A DNA stretch of 42,800 nt from Rhizobium aethiopicum (GTDB taxonomy: Bacteria; Pseudomonadota; Alphaproteobacteria; Rhizobiales; Rhizobiaceae). Below, piece after piece: positions 35,254 to 42,800 of the stretch (positions are counted from its first letter, which is position 1; every line of letters starts with the position of its first letter). Under the pieces are notes generated by a model. That model ran no database searches. It was not told the DNA's origin and worked only from the letters and a program-made list of their open reading frames with translations. A program made the translations under genes and the position numbers. The stretch spans positions 1 through 42,800 of the forward strand of contig NZ_FMAJ01000026.1 in the NCBI RefSeq assembly GCF_900094625.1, read 5' to 3'.

Positions 35254-36528
35254 TCAGATCTTGTAAATCCGCTTCCGCGTGCCCTCGAGCCGCGTCAGGA
35301 TCGCCTTGCGCCGATCGGGCTTGGCCATGAACTCCTGGAAGCCGACAAGGCCGGCCTGGGCCATGTCGGGGTCGCTGTCGCGGTCGTAATATTGCGAGGC
35401 GCCTTGCACCGTCTTCATCGTTTCGACGGCGACATTGACGAGCGGATCCTTGCTCGGCGGGAGGTCGTTGCGCGGCGGCACGTTGCCGCCCGGCTCCAGA
35501 TAAGCCGCCAGGTTCTCCGGCTTGTAGAAATAGGCGAGGAAATCGCGCGCGCCCTGCTTGTTCTTCGCCTTGGAGGGAATATGGACTGAATTGACCGAGA
35601 ACTCCTCGAAATGGCCGATCTTCGGATCGAGCACCGGGAAGGTCGCATAAGCAAGCTGCGGCAGATCAGCCTCGGTAAAGGCCGAGCGCAGGAAGGCGCC
35701 GAGGTTCATCATGCCGGCTTTCTTCTGCGCCAGAAGTGCTGCGGCCTCCTGCCAGCCGAAGGAGGTGTGGTTCGGCGTGAAGAAGCCCTTTGAAATCATC
35801 GCTTCCCACTGGTCGAAGACCGGCGTCAGCGCCGGATCGAGATAGCTCATCTCGCCGTTCATCAGCGCCATGTGCCTGTCGATGCCGTTGATGCGCAGGT
35901 TCATCTGGTCGAACCAGCCGGCCGCCGGCCACAATTCCTTGGTGCCGATCGCAACCGGGGTGATGCCTGATGCCTTGCACTTTTCGCCATAGGCCAGGAA
36001 CTCCTCCGCCGTCTTCGGCACGGTCAGCCCATGCTGCTCGAACACATCCTTGCGGTAGAACATGCCCCAGAGCGTGCCGCCGGTGGGCAGGCCGTATTGC
36101 TTGCCGTCTTCGGTGACGGCGCCGGCCGTCGCACCCAGCACGTCCTTGTATTTTTCCTTCTCGAAAAGGTCAGAAATATCGTCGAACAAGCCGCGCTTGA
36201 CGAAGGCGCGCATGCGGTTGCCGGAGAACCAGAAGCAGATGTCGGGCGCGCCGGCGACGAGATAGTTGCGGATCGCCGTCTTGTGGGCCTCGTGGTCCAT
36301 ATTGTTGACGACGACGTTGACGCCGGCTTCCTTGCCAAAGCCCGCCGCGATCGCCTTCAGCGCATCGAGGGCGGCGCCGTTATTCTCCGACGAGATGATG
36401 CTGATTTCCTGCGCCTGCGCGATCGCAGGTATCGGAAAGCTGCCCGTCGCCGCCGCCGCCGAAACCACGCCCGCCCCTTTCAGAAAGCTTCTGCGGGTGG
36501 TTGAGGGAAAATGCTTTAAGAATACCAT
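35254..36528 (-). CDS. Sugar ABC transporter substrate-binding protein
   Basis: A 424-residue periplasmic binding protein of the CUT1 (MalE-like) family, starting at ATG 36528 with GGGAGGAAT upstream. The N-terminus has a twin-arginine signal (STTRRSFLKGAGVVSAAAATG) ending near AIAQA, so it is probably exported folded by Tat. Family features include VNNMDHEAHKTAI, DICFWFSGNRM, YGLPTGGTLWGMFYRKDVF, and GARDFLAYFYKPENLAAYL with the C-terminal GNVPPRNDLPPSKDPL. It delivers the sugar to the permease pair. The downstream GH42 gene suggests a beta-galactoside. Confidence 0.94.
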   Translation of the reverse strand: MVFLKHFPSTTRRSFLKGAGVVSAAAATGSFPIPAIAQAQEISIISSENNGAALDALKAIAAGFGKEAGVNVVVNNMDHEAHKTAIRNYLVAGAPDICFWFSGNRMRAFVKRGLFDDISDLFEKEKYKDVLGATAGAVTEDGKQYGLPTGGTLWGMFYRKDVFEQHGLTVPKTAEEFLAYGEKCKASGITPVAIGTKELWPAAGWFDQMNLRINGIDRHMALMNGEMSYLDPALTPVFDQWEAMISKGFFTPNHTSFGWQEAAALLAQKKAGMMNLGAFLRSAFTEADLPQLAYATFPVLDPKIGHFEEFSVNSVHIPSKAKNKQGARDFLAYFYKPENLAAYLEPGGNVPPRNDLPPSKDPLVNVAVETMKTVQGASQYYDRDSDPDMAQAGLVGFQEFMAKPDRRKAILTRLEGTRKRIYKI

Positions 36529-36703
36529 TGAATTCCTCCCGGTTGATCGACAACACCGCCTGGCCCGAGCCGCCTCCTCCTTGGAGCGCGCTCACGCAGG
36601 CCTTCCACGCGCCGATCCCGCCTCCTGAACTCGACCGTACAATCCGGCTGCCTCAGTTGATCGGCGGCCGAACTTATGCATAGATTGTGCGAGCCCGCAA
36701 TAA

Positions 36704-36720
36704 TTAATTTACAAAATTAA
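36704..36720. promoter_or_regulatory. Candidate ROK-regulator operator
   Basis: TTAATTT (36704-36710) and AAATTAA (36714-36720) are perfect inverted arms around ACA, ending 10 bases before the ROK start codon. AT-rich palindromes of this kind are bound by NagC/XylR-like ROK repressors. It overlaps the ribosome binding site AAGGA (36719-36723), so binding would repress the regulator's own gene, and it lies in the divergent promoter region of the importer operon. The assignment is inferred. Confidence 0.5.
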
Positions 36721-36730
36721 GGAATGCATC

Positions 36731-37939
36731 GTGAAGCTGAAAGGCGACCAGACCACGGCGAGAGCCATGAACCGACGCCTCATCCTCAACCTTCTCCGCC
36801 GCGAAGGGCCGAGGAGCCGCGCCGATATCGCAACGGTGATCGGGCTCAGCCCCGCCGCCGTCACCTTCGTCGTCGCCGATCTCCTGGAGGAAGGCATCGT
36901 CACCGAGGGCAAGGCCGTGCCCGGCCCCGCCGGCCGCCGGCCGATCCCGGTCGAGATCAATTACGAGCATTCGCTCGCGCTCGGCTTCAAGCTGATGGTG
37001 GATTCGGTGGAATGTGTGGCGACGGATCTCGCCACCAATCCTCTCGCCGCCACGCGCGTCGATCTGAAGGGCCACGATCCGGATTATGTCGCCGATCTCC
37101 TGGCGGCCACCGTCCCCGAACTGGTGAAGCTCGCCGGCCGGCCGAAAGCCAAGCTCGCCGGCATCGGCATCTCCATGCCCGGCGTCATCAACCACGAGCA
37201 GACGGCCTGCGTGCGCAGCCACCGCTTCAAATGGGACAACGTGCCCCTCGCCGCGCTGGTCGCGAGCCGCGTCCACGTGCCGGTCTGGCTGGAGGACGAT
37301 ACCAACGCCTATGCCATCGCCCAGCAGCTCTTCGGCCTCGGCCGCCAGCACCGCAACATGGCGGTGCTCGCCGTCGGCGTCGGCATCAGCTGCGCGCTCG
37401 TCATCGATGGCAAGCTCTATCGCGGCGCCAACGGTGCGGCCGGCAAGTTCGGCCACACCCTGTTCGAGGAGAACGGCCGCCTCTGCGAATGCGGCAAGCG
37501 CGGCTGCCTGATGGCCTATCACTCCGAACTCTCGATGCTGCGCCGCTGGCGCGAGACGACCGGCCGCGAGGACCTCGGCCTCCCCGAACTCTGCGAAGCC
37601 CTCGCCTCGGGCGACGCCACCGCCACCACCCTCGTCGCCCATTCCGGCCGCGGCATCGGCATCGCACTCGCCAACCTCGTCAACATCACCGACCCCGAAG
37701 TCATCGTCGCCGGCGGCGAAGCCGTCTCACTCGGCGACCCCTTCCTCACGCCGCTGCGCGACGCGCTCTCCGCCCGCACCTTCCGCACCGCCCCGCCGCT
37801 GCTGCCCGACTGGGAGGACAACTCCTGGGCAAGAGGAGCGGCGGCGCTGGTGACCCAGAAGATCTTTGATTTCGAGTCATCGGGGGGCGTGACGGATATT
37901 GCGACGCTCGGCGTGAGAGGTTCGACTTCGGCGGCTTGA
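36731..37939 (+). CDS. ROK-family transcriptional regulator
   Basis: A 402-residue regulator starting at GTG 36731 (AAGGA seven bases upstream); ATG 36724 is out of frame. The N-terminal winged helix-turn-helix is at about residues 14-62 (NRRLILNLLRREGPRSRADI, then GLSPAAVTFVV). The ROK sugar-kinase-like domain follows, with IGISMPGVIN (145-154), WLEDDTNAYAIAQQLFG, and the zinc motif CECGKRGCL (252-260). It is divergent from the sugar importer and GH42 operon and is its likely repressor, released by the sugar or a product. Whether it keeps any kinase activity cannot be told; members with an HTH usually do not. Confidence 0.93.
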   Translation: MKLKGDQTTARAMNRRLILNLLRREGPRSRADIATVIGLSPAAVTFVVADLLEEGIVTEGKAVPGPAGRRPIPVEINYEHSLALGFKLMVDSVECVATDLATNPLAATRVDLKGHDPDYVADLLAATVPELVKLAGRPKAKLAGIGISMPGVINHEQTACVRSHRFKWDNVPLAALVASRVHVPVWLEDDTNAYAIAQQLFGLGRQHRNMAVLAVGVGISCALVIDGKLYRGANGAAGKFGHTLFEENGRLCECGKRGCLMAYHSELSMLRRWRETTGREDLGLPELCEALASGDATATTLVAHSGRGIGIALANLVNITDPEVIVAGGEAVSLGDPFLTPLRDALSARTFRTAPPLLPDWEDNSWARGAAALVTQKIFDFESSGGVTDIATLGVRGSTSAA

Positions 37940-37989
37940 AATACGAGGGAGCTGCGGGATCGCCCTCGCCGGGCAAGCCATGCCGCACA

Positions 37990-38162
37990 CCCCCCTCTGC
38001 CCTGCCGGGCATCTCCCCCACAAGGAGGGAGATCGGCAAGAGGTTGGACCATTGCTCCCTCGCGATCATAGCGCAGCAGCTATACGGCAGTTATTTGGGG
38101 AGCGATCACGCCCAGCCGATCTCCACCCTTGTGGGGGAGATGGCCGGCAGGCCAGAGGGGGG
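37990..38162. repeat. Long inverted-repeat rhizobial intergenic element
   Basis: A 36-base left arm (37990-38025, CCCCCCTCTGCCCTGCCGGG...) is nearly perfectly complementary to the right arm (38127-38162, ending CAGAGGGGGG). About 100 bases separate them. This is a second type of dispersed palindromic element, different from that at 35093. It lies between the ROK and DUF2277 genes. Confidence 0.8.
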
Positions 38163-38319
38163 TACGGCACGGCACAACGAAACAGGCTATCCCATCGGCA
38201 GCATCGGATCAGGAGACAATCACTCTCGCACTTGGCCCGTTGCATTTGGCGCTCACGCGACTACCTTTCATGCCAAGACGCTGCCCTCCGGCGGCCAGAG
38301 AAAATCACGTGAGCAAGCC

Positions 38320-38586
38320 ATGTGCCGAAACATAAAACCTCTGTTCAACTTCGATCCGCCGGCGACGGACGAAGAGATTCACGATGCCGCGCTCCAGTTC
38401 GTGCGCAAGCTCAGCGGAACGACCAAGCCGTCGAAGCGCAATGAGGCCGCGTTTGAACGCGCGGTCAGCTCGATCGCTGCCTGCGCCCGCGAACTGCTCG
38501 ATTCAATGGAGACGTCGCAACCGCCTCGCGATCGCGAGGAAGTGGCGGCGAAGGCGCGTGCGAAATCCGCGATGCGGTTCGCGTAG
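38320..38586 (+). CDS. DUF2277 family protein
   Basis: An 88-residue protein starting at ATG 38320; the longer open frame crosses the repeat element and is not credible. It opens MCRNIKPLFNFDPPATDEEI and contains ALQFVRKLSGTTKPSKRNEAAF and a PPRDREE motif, the standard DUF2277 phrases. The MCRNIK start is highly characteristic. Function is unknown. Confidence 0.92.
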   Translation: MCRNIKPLFNFDPPATDEEIHDAALQFVRKLSGTTKPSKRNEAAFERAVSSIAACARELLDSMETSQPPRDREEVAAKARAKSAMRFA

Positions 38587-38738
38587 GGAGCATCCGTCCT
38601 CGCAAGAAATCCGAGCCAGCCTGCAGATACACAAGCTTACAAAAATACAGGTTTCCAGACACATGCCTGGTTCAATCATCGACTGAAATGGCGATGCGGC
38701 CAACGAGCCGGAACGGTCAATTCAGGAAGGATGACACG

Positions 38739-39125
38739 ATGAAAATGATCCAGGCCATGGTGCTCGCCCTTGTTCTCGGCGGCGTGGCGGCAGCGCATGC
38801 GGAGCAGCCGATAGAGCGCACCGACCTCGTCAAGAACGATATCGACGTGCCCGGCCACGAGGTCGTCCAGGTGCGCGTCGACATCGCTCCGGGCGTGCTC
38901 GCGCCGAATCACTCGCATCCGGGCGAAGAGGTCGCCTTCGTGCTTGAGGGCACGCTGGAATACAAACTCGAAGGCCGTGAGCCGGTGATCCTCAAGGCCG
39001 GCCAGTCGCTGTTCATTCCCTCCGGTGTGGTGCACTCGGCCAAGAATGTCGGCAGCGGCAAGGCTTCGGAACTGGCGACCTATATCGTGCGCAAGGATGA
39101 GGCGCTCGTCGTGCCTGCCAAGTGA
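38739..39125 (+). CDS. Exported cupin-domain protein
   Basis: A 128-residue protein starting at ATG 38739 (AGGAAGG at 38724-38730). A signal peptide covers residues 1-21 (MKMIQAMVLALVLGGVAAAH, then Ala-Glu). The single cupin domain shows motif 1 as NHSHPGEEVAFVLEGTLEY with metal-type His and Glu, and motif 2 as IPSGVVHSAKN. It is probably a periplasmic metal-binding cupin; the ligand is unknown. Confidence 0.88.
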   Translation: MKMIQAMVLALVLGGVAAAHAEQPIERTDLVKNDIDVPGHEVVQVRVDIAPGVLAPNHSHPGEEVAFVLEGTLEYKLEGREPVILKAGQSLFIPSGVVHSAKNVGSGKASELATYIVRKDEALVVPAK

Positions 39126-39226
39126 AAACACGTCGCAGCCGGAGGTGTTCGACCGGCTCCGACGGGAAAAAGCGGGGTCGAAGCAGCGCAGGACCAAACG
39201 GCGGGCACTGCGCTTGAGGCAGAAGC

Positions 39227-39676
39227 CTATTGCTGCGGCTGCGCCGGTGGCGGGGTGCCGATCTTTTCCAGAACCTTCTTGGCGAGCGCCGGGTCGCTCT
39301 GCGCGGCCGTCAGGATCGAGGAATATTCCTCGACGGAGATGTCGGGAGAGGACTGGACGGTTTCGACCATCTGTTTCTGGGCCTCATCCTGGAGCTTCTG
39401 CTTCGCAGCCTGATCCTGCGTCGCGTCGATTTTGGCCGAATATTGCTGCCGGACCTTGTCGACCTGCACATAGGCGACGGCGAAGGCCTCGAGTTTCTGA
39501 TCGCTGACAGGGGCGGCCGCACCGCTGCCTCCGCTCTGTCCCTGCATTGGCGCCTGGCCCTGTGCCGGCGGCTGCTGTTGTGCCTGGGCAAGCTCCGTAG
39601 CATATGCCGGGCTGAGAGCAAGAAGGCTGAAGGCCGCGGCGGTCATCGTTGCGAGGGATGTGTAACGAGTGATCAT
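39227..39676 (-). CDS. DUF4168 family exported protein
   Basis: About 149 residues. AAAAGGA precedes the start; ATG 39676 gives a 6-base spacing, and ATG 39682 is the alternative. A signal peptide (TAAAFSLLALSPAYA) is followed by a Gln/Pro/Gly-rich linker (AQAQQQPPAQGQAPMQGQSG) and the DUF4168 domain (DQKLEAFAVAYVQVDKVRQQ, AAKQKLQDEAQKQMVETV), ending in a Pro/Gln tail. Such proteins are periplasmic and uncharacterised. Confidence 0.85.
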   Translation of the reverse strand: MITRYTSLATMTAAAFSLLALSPAYATELAQAQQQPPAQGQAPMQGQSGGSGAAAPVSDQKLEAFAVAYVQVDKVRQQYSAKIDATQDQAAKQKLQDEAQKQMVETVQSSPDISVEEYSSILTAAQSDPALAKKVLEKIGTPPPAQPQQ

Positions 39677-39848
39677 TTTCATTCCTTTTCCGGTGATTTT
39701 GGACGGCAGCAAGACCGCCCCGGTCAATCGCTCAGCCGCTAAAAAGGCTGGCGAGGTCGCGACGATGAAGCCTGAAAAGGGCTCGATGCGGCGATAACGG
39801 GGCGATTTGCTGACGATTGAGCGGCGGCTTTGTGGCCGCCGCCCGCGT

Positions 39849-40712
39849 TCAGCGCGCAAACTTCCGCGCCCCCATCACGCAGAGAATGACCGCGACCGTC
39901 ACGCCGAGCATCGTCCATGTCACCGGCTCGTGCAGCAGGGTGGCGGCGAGCGCCAGGCCGAAGAAGGGCTGCAGCAGCTGCAGCTGGCCGACGGCGGCGA
40001 TGCCGCCCTGCGAGAGGCCGCGATACCAGAAGATGAAGCCGATCAGCATGGAGAACAGCGAGACATAGGCCAGCCCGAGGAGCGCCGGCGTCTCGATGCC
40101 GGCGAAACTTGCCGGCCGGTAGACGAACGCGACCGCGATCATGATCGGCAGCGACAAGACCAGCGCCCAGGAAATCACCTGCCAACCGCCGAGCGTGCGC
40201 GACAGCCTGCCGCCCTCGGCATAACCGAGGCCGCAGGCGAGGATTGCCGCCAGCATCAGCAGGTCGCCGACCGGCGAGGCCGTCAGATCTTGCGTCAGGG
40301 CAAAACCTGCCACCAGCGTACTGCCGAGAACAGAGAACAGCCAGAAGGCCGGTTTCGGCCGCTCCCCACCGCGGATCACGCCGAAGGTTGCGGTCGCAAG
40401 CGGCAGCAGGCCGATGAAGACGATCGAATGGGCTGATGTGACGTGCTGCAGCGCCAGCGCCGTCAGCAGCGGAAAACCGACCACGACGCCGAGCGCGACC
40501 ACGGCAAGCGAGAGGATATCGCGCCCGGCCGGCCGCTTCTCACGAAAGACGATCAGCAGGCCGAGCGCCAGGAGCCCGGCGATCGCCGCGCGCGCAACGG
40601 TCAGGAATACGGGATCGAACTGCGCCACCGCCACGCGTGTCGCGGGCAGCGAGCCACTGAAGATCACCACCCCGATCAAACCATTGATCCATCCCGCCGT
40701 CATGCGTTCCAT
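39849..40712 (-). CDS. EamA/DMT-family exporter
   Basis: A 287-residue inner-membrane protein with ten predicted spans in two EamA repeats. I start it at ATG 40712 (GGAGTGCAT spacing). Features include LPATRVAVAQFDPVFLTVAR at the first repeat, LQHVTSAHSIVFIGLLPLAT, and SLFSMLIGFIFWYRGLSQGG, GQLQLLQPFFGLALAATLL in the second repeat. It probably exports an amino acid or related metabolite. It is divergent from the MocR-type regulator at 40873. Confidence 0.9.
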   Translation of the reverse strand: MERMTAGWINGLIGVVIFSGSLPATRVAVAQFDPVFLTVARAAIAGLLALGLLIVFREKRPAGRDILSLAVVALGVVVGFPLLTALALQHVTSAHSIVFIGLLPLATATFGVIRGGERPKPAFWLFSVLGSTLVAGFALTQDLTASPVGDLLMLAAILACGLGYAEGGRLSRTLGGWQVISWALVLSLPIMIAVAFVYRPASFAGIETPALLGLAYVSLFSMLIGFIFWYRGLSQGGIAAVGQLQLLQPFFGLALAATLLHEPVTWTMLGVTVAVILCVMGARKFAR

Positions 40713-40872
40713 ATGCACTCCTTCCGATGCATGCCACCGTTTGCGACACGCATAAAAACAATGACCTAAGGCGCGCTCCTGACTCGAATTCGCAAGAACG
40801 GGCCGTCCATCCTTATCAGCCGATACGGATAGCCATGACAGTGACGGTCTGATACGATTTCGCAAAACTGTT

Positions 40873-42285
40873 ATGGTTCAGAAAGCAGTACGGATGAACG
40901 AAGAGATGACGGGGCGCACCCGCGTCGAGATGGTGATGGCGACGATCCGTCAGCGTATCGCCGGGCGCAGCCTGACGCCGGGGGCAAGATTGCCCTCGGT
41001 GCGCGGCCTGGCGGCGAGCATGAAACTTTCGACATCGACCGTCGTCGACGCCTATGAGCGGCTGGTCGCCGAGGGCGCGATCCTTTCGCGTCCGGGCTCG
41101 GGCTTCTATGTCGCCAACCAGGCAGCCCCCTTCGCGCTGGCGGAGGCCGGGCCGAAGCTCGACCGCGCGGTCGATCCGTTCTGGATCTCGCGGCAATCGC
41201 TTGAAGCCGGCGAAAGCGACTTGAAGCCCGGCTGCGGCTGGCTGCCGCCCTCCTGGCTTCCCGACGAAGCCATGCGCCGCGGGCTCAGAACCCTTGCCCG
41301 CGTCGAGGGACCGGCCCTTGCCGAATATGGCTCGCCGCTCGGCCTGCCGCCGCTGCGCCAGCTGATTTCCCGCCGCATGGGAGAGCGCGGCATCGAGGCT
41401 TCGCCGGATCAGATCCTGCTGGCCGAGTCCGGCACGCAGGCGATCGACCTGCTCTGCCGTTTCCTGCTCGAACCCGGCGATACCGTGCTGGTCGACGACC
41501 CCTGCTACTTCAACTTTCACGCACTGCTGCGCGCCCACCGGGCAAAGATCGTCAGCGTGCCCTACACATCCTCCGGCCCGGATCTCGAACTCCTGGTGCA
41601 AACGCTCGCCGAACATCGGCCGCGGCTCTACATCACCAATTCGGCCATCCACAACCCAACAGGCGCGACACTGTCTCCGGTGACCGCCCACCGCGTCCTG
41701 AAACTCGCCGACCAGTTCGACCTCACCATCATCGAGGACGATATCTTCGCCGATTTCGAATATATGCCAGCGCCCCGCCTCGCCGCTTTCGACGGGCTGG
41801 AGCGGGTCATCCATATCGGCAGTTTTTCCAAGACGCTTTCGGCCTCCGCCCGCTGCGGCTTCGTCGCCGCCAGGCCCGAATGGATCGAGGGCCTCACCGA
41901 CCTCAAGATCGCCACCTCCTTCGGCGGCGGCCGGATGACGGCCGAGCTGGTGCTCAACGTCCTGAGCGACGGCAGCTACCGCAAACACATGGAAATGCTG
42001 CGGCAGCGCCTCGCCCGCGCCATGACCGAGGTCTCGGCGCGGCTGAAGGGCTTGGGAATAAAACCTTGGCTGGAGCCGCAAGCCGGCATGTTCCTCTGGT
42101 GCCGCCTCCCCGACGGCATCGACGCGGCAAACGTGGCGCGGGCGGCACTGGAAAAGCGGATCGTGCTGGCGCCCGGAAACGCCTTCAGCCTGTCGCAATC
42201 GGCGACGAATTTCATGCGGTTTAATGTGTCGCAGACGTCGGATGCGAGAGTGTTTGCGGTGCTGGGAGATGTGTTGGGCAGGTAG
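40873..42285 (+). CDS. MocR-type regulator (GntR HTH fused to class I aminotransferase)
   Basis: A 470-residue fusion. Residues about 13-80 are a GntR winged helix-turn-helix (RIAGRSLTPGARLPSVRGLA, STSTVVDAYERL, EGAILSRPGSGFYV). The rest is a PLP-dependent fold type I domain: ESGTQAIDLLCRFLL, DPCYFNF, TNSAIHNPTGATLS, IIEDDIFADFEY, and the PLP lysine in HIGSFSKTLSASARCGF. MocR proteins use PLP or its amino-acid adduct as effector and often control a divergent exporter, exactly the arrangement here with the EamA gene. It is not adjacent to the moc-like operon, despite the family name. Confidence 0.94.
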   Translation: MVQKAVRMNEEMTGRTRVEMVMATIRQRIAGRSLTPGARLPSVRGLAASMKLSTSTVVDAYERLVAEGAILSRPGSGFYVANQAAPFALAEAGPKLDRAVDPFWISRQSLEAGESDLKPGCGWLPPSWLPDEAMRRGLRTLARVEGPALAEYGSPLGLPPLRQLISRRMGERGIEASPDQILLAESGTQAIDLLCRFLLEPGDTVLVDDPCYFNFHALLRAHRAKIVSVPYTSSGPDLELLVQTLAEHRPRLYITNSAIHNPTGATLSPVTAHRVLKLADQFDLTIIEDDIFADFEYMPAPRLAAFDGLERVIHIGSFSKTLSASARCGFVAARPEWIEGLTDLKIATSFGGGRMTAELVLNVLSDGSYRKHMEMLRQRLARAMTEVSARLKGLGIKPWLEPQAGMFLWCRLPDGIDAANVARAALEKRIVLAPGNAFSLSQSATNFMRFNVSQTSDARVFAVLGDVLGR

Positions 42286-42344
42286 GAGGATGAAAGTAGC
42301 CGCTTGCGGAACCTCCGATGTCTGGCGCTAACTCTTCCTCTCTC

Positions 42345-42467
42345 ATTCCTGTGCTCGTCACAGGAACCCAGCCACCGCGTCTGCGGTGAATGAATCTTAT
42401 CCAAACAAGAGAGTCTCCCGCGCCCAAGGACTTGGGCGCACTGGATTCCTGTGACAAGCACAGGAAT
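42345..42467. repeat. Composite palindromic repeat element
   Basis: Terminal arms 42345-42366 and 42446-42467 are inverted copies matching at 21 of 22 positions, and each is itself a hairpin (TTCCTGTG with CACAGGAA). Between them lie two more hairpins: CACCGC/GCGGTG (42373-42388) and GCGCCCAAG/CTTGGGCGC (42420-42439). This is a third type of intergenic element in this window. Confidence 0.8.
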
Positions 42468-42507
42468 TGTCTCTCAAATCTATGCTTTACTGCAGGGGAA
42501 GCTGGGA

Positions 42508-42541
42508 CACGAGCCCCGGGATGGCCATCCCGGGGCTCGTG
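42508..42541. repeat. Perfect 34-bp palindrome
   Basis: Bases 42508-42541 (CACGAGCCCCGGGATGG and its exact reverse complement) form a palindrome with no spacer. No T-run follows, so it is not a standard terminator. It lies 25 bases before the GTG of the partial gene at 42567. Confidence 0.8.
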
Positions 42542-42566
42542 CGGCAAAGCGCCCGTACAGGAATAG

Positions 42567-42800
42567 GTGTCAACGACCGACCTCATGAAGGGACTTTGCC
42601 GCTCCAGCTTCGCATCGCTTGCTGACTTGAATGGGCTATCCGAAGGACACGCCCGCAGACAATTCGAAGCATGGAACCCAATTATGATGGCAGAACCCCA
42701 TGAAATCCAGTCCGCCCTCGGCCTGGACGTTTCCTGCAATTCCGTCACCTTGTTCGACAGCCGCACCCGCCGCACCGTGACGATCCCCAATGACGTCGAG
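42567..42800 (+). CDS. Hypothetical protein, N-terminal part (runs off right edge)
   Basis: An open frame of 78 codons to the window end, starting at GTG 42567 with AGGAA five bases upstream; ATG 42585 is the alternative. The visible sequence begins MSTTDLMKGLCRSSFASLAD and later has VTLFDSRTRRTVTIPNDVE. I recognise no family. Strand and frame are supported by the ribosome binding site and the open end only. Confidence 0.45.
   Translation, partial: MSTTDLMKGLCRSSFASLADLNGLSEGHARRQFEAWNPIMMAEPHEIQSALGLDVSCNSVTLFDSRTRRTVTIPNDVE

Noticed and set aside
40816..42198. Minus-strand open frame of 460 codons opposite the MocR-type gene
   Set aside because: The plus strand carries GntR and PLP-lysine motifs; the antisense frame has no ribosome binding site or domain.
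40873..42285. The MocR-type protein as regulator of the moc-like operon
   Set aside because: It is 33 kb away and divergent from an EamA exporter, and a LacI regulator sits directly before the moc-like operon. The shared name comes only from family history.
42508..42541. The 34-bp palindrome as a Rho-independent terminator
   Set aside because: No T-run follows on either strand and the stem has no loop; it is listed as a repeat.

Overview
The window looks like chromosome or chromid DNA of a Rhizobium-type alphaproteobacterium (Rhizobium/Agrobacterium group). The signs are high GC with rhizobial codon use, a MocD/MocE/MocF-like oxygenase set, an HWE-family histidine kinase, a CUT1 sugar importer of rhizobial type, a DUF2277 protein, and several composite palindromic intergenic repeats of the kind scattered through rhizobial genomes. 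I found no rRNA, tRNA or CRISPR array. The genus assignment is an inference from gene content.

Layout, left to right. 1-869: the N-terminal part of a large VCBS-repeat surface or secreted protein, running off the left edge. 1355-3092: a small unknown protein, an AHSA1/SRPBCC protein and a DJ-1/PfpI protein. 3324-7923: a LacI-type regulator followed by a tight four-gene operon (membrane di-iron hydroxylase, Rieske ferredoxin, ferredoxin reductase, TIM-barrel epimerase) resembling the rhizopine mocDEF oxygenase. 8163-14831: a six-gene signalling operon (GGDEF-EAL protein, degenerate HATPase-like protein, STAS-methyltransferase fusion, sensor PP2C phosphatase, HATPase-like kinase, STAS protein). 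14965-17550: an aminoglycoside-acetyltransferase-like GNAT, a membrane-anchored SGNH esterase and a Gly/Asn-repeat secreted protein that ends at a clear terminator. 17683-20562: a PAS-rich HWE histidine kinase with a single-domain response regulator. 20900-25372: an EamA exporter divergent from a LysR regulator, then DUF2798, Ohr, DUF6130 and a secreted unknown. 25559-29421: a two-gene Gabija-type anti-phage system (gajA, gajB) in DNA that looks less GC-rich than its surroundings. 29590-29874: a small unknown protein. 29988-37939: a CUT1 sugar ABC importer with a GH42 beta-galactosidase and a divergent ROK regulator. 37990-42285: a repeat element, DUF2277, cupin and DUF4168 proteins, and a second EamA exporter divergent from a MocR-type regulator. 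42345-42800: palindromic repeats and the start of another gene.

The most interesting region is 8163-14831. It carries two sets of partner-switching components. One is canonical (PP2C phosphatase, HATPase with an intact N-box, STAS with a Ser-Ser acceptor site). The other is altered: its HATPase has lost the N-box Asn, and its STAS domain has lost the acceptor serines and is fused to an SAM-dependent methyltransferase. A c-di-GMP enzyme leads the operon. This suggests a SiaABCD-like circuit in which partner switching controls both c-di-GMP turnover and a methyltransferase. I know of no description of that combination, but I could not search for one.
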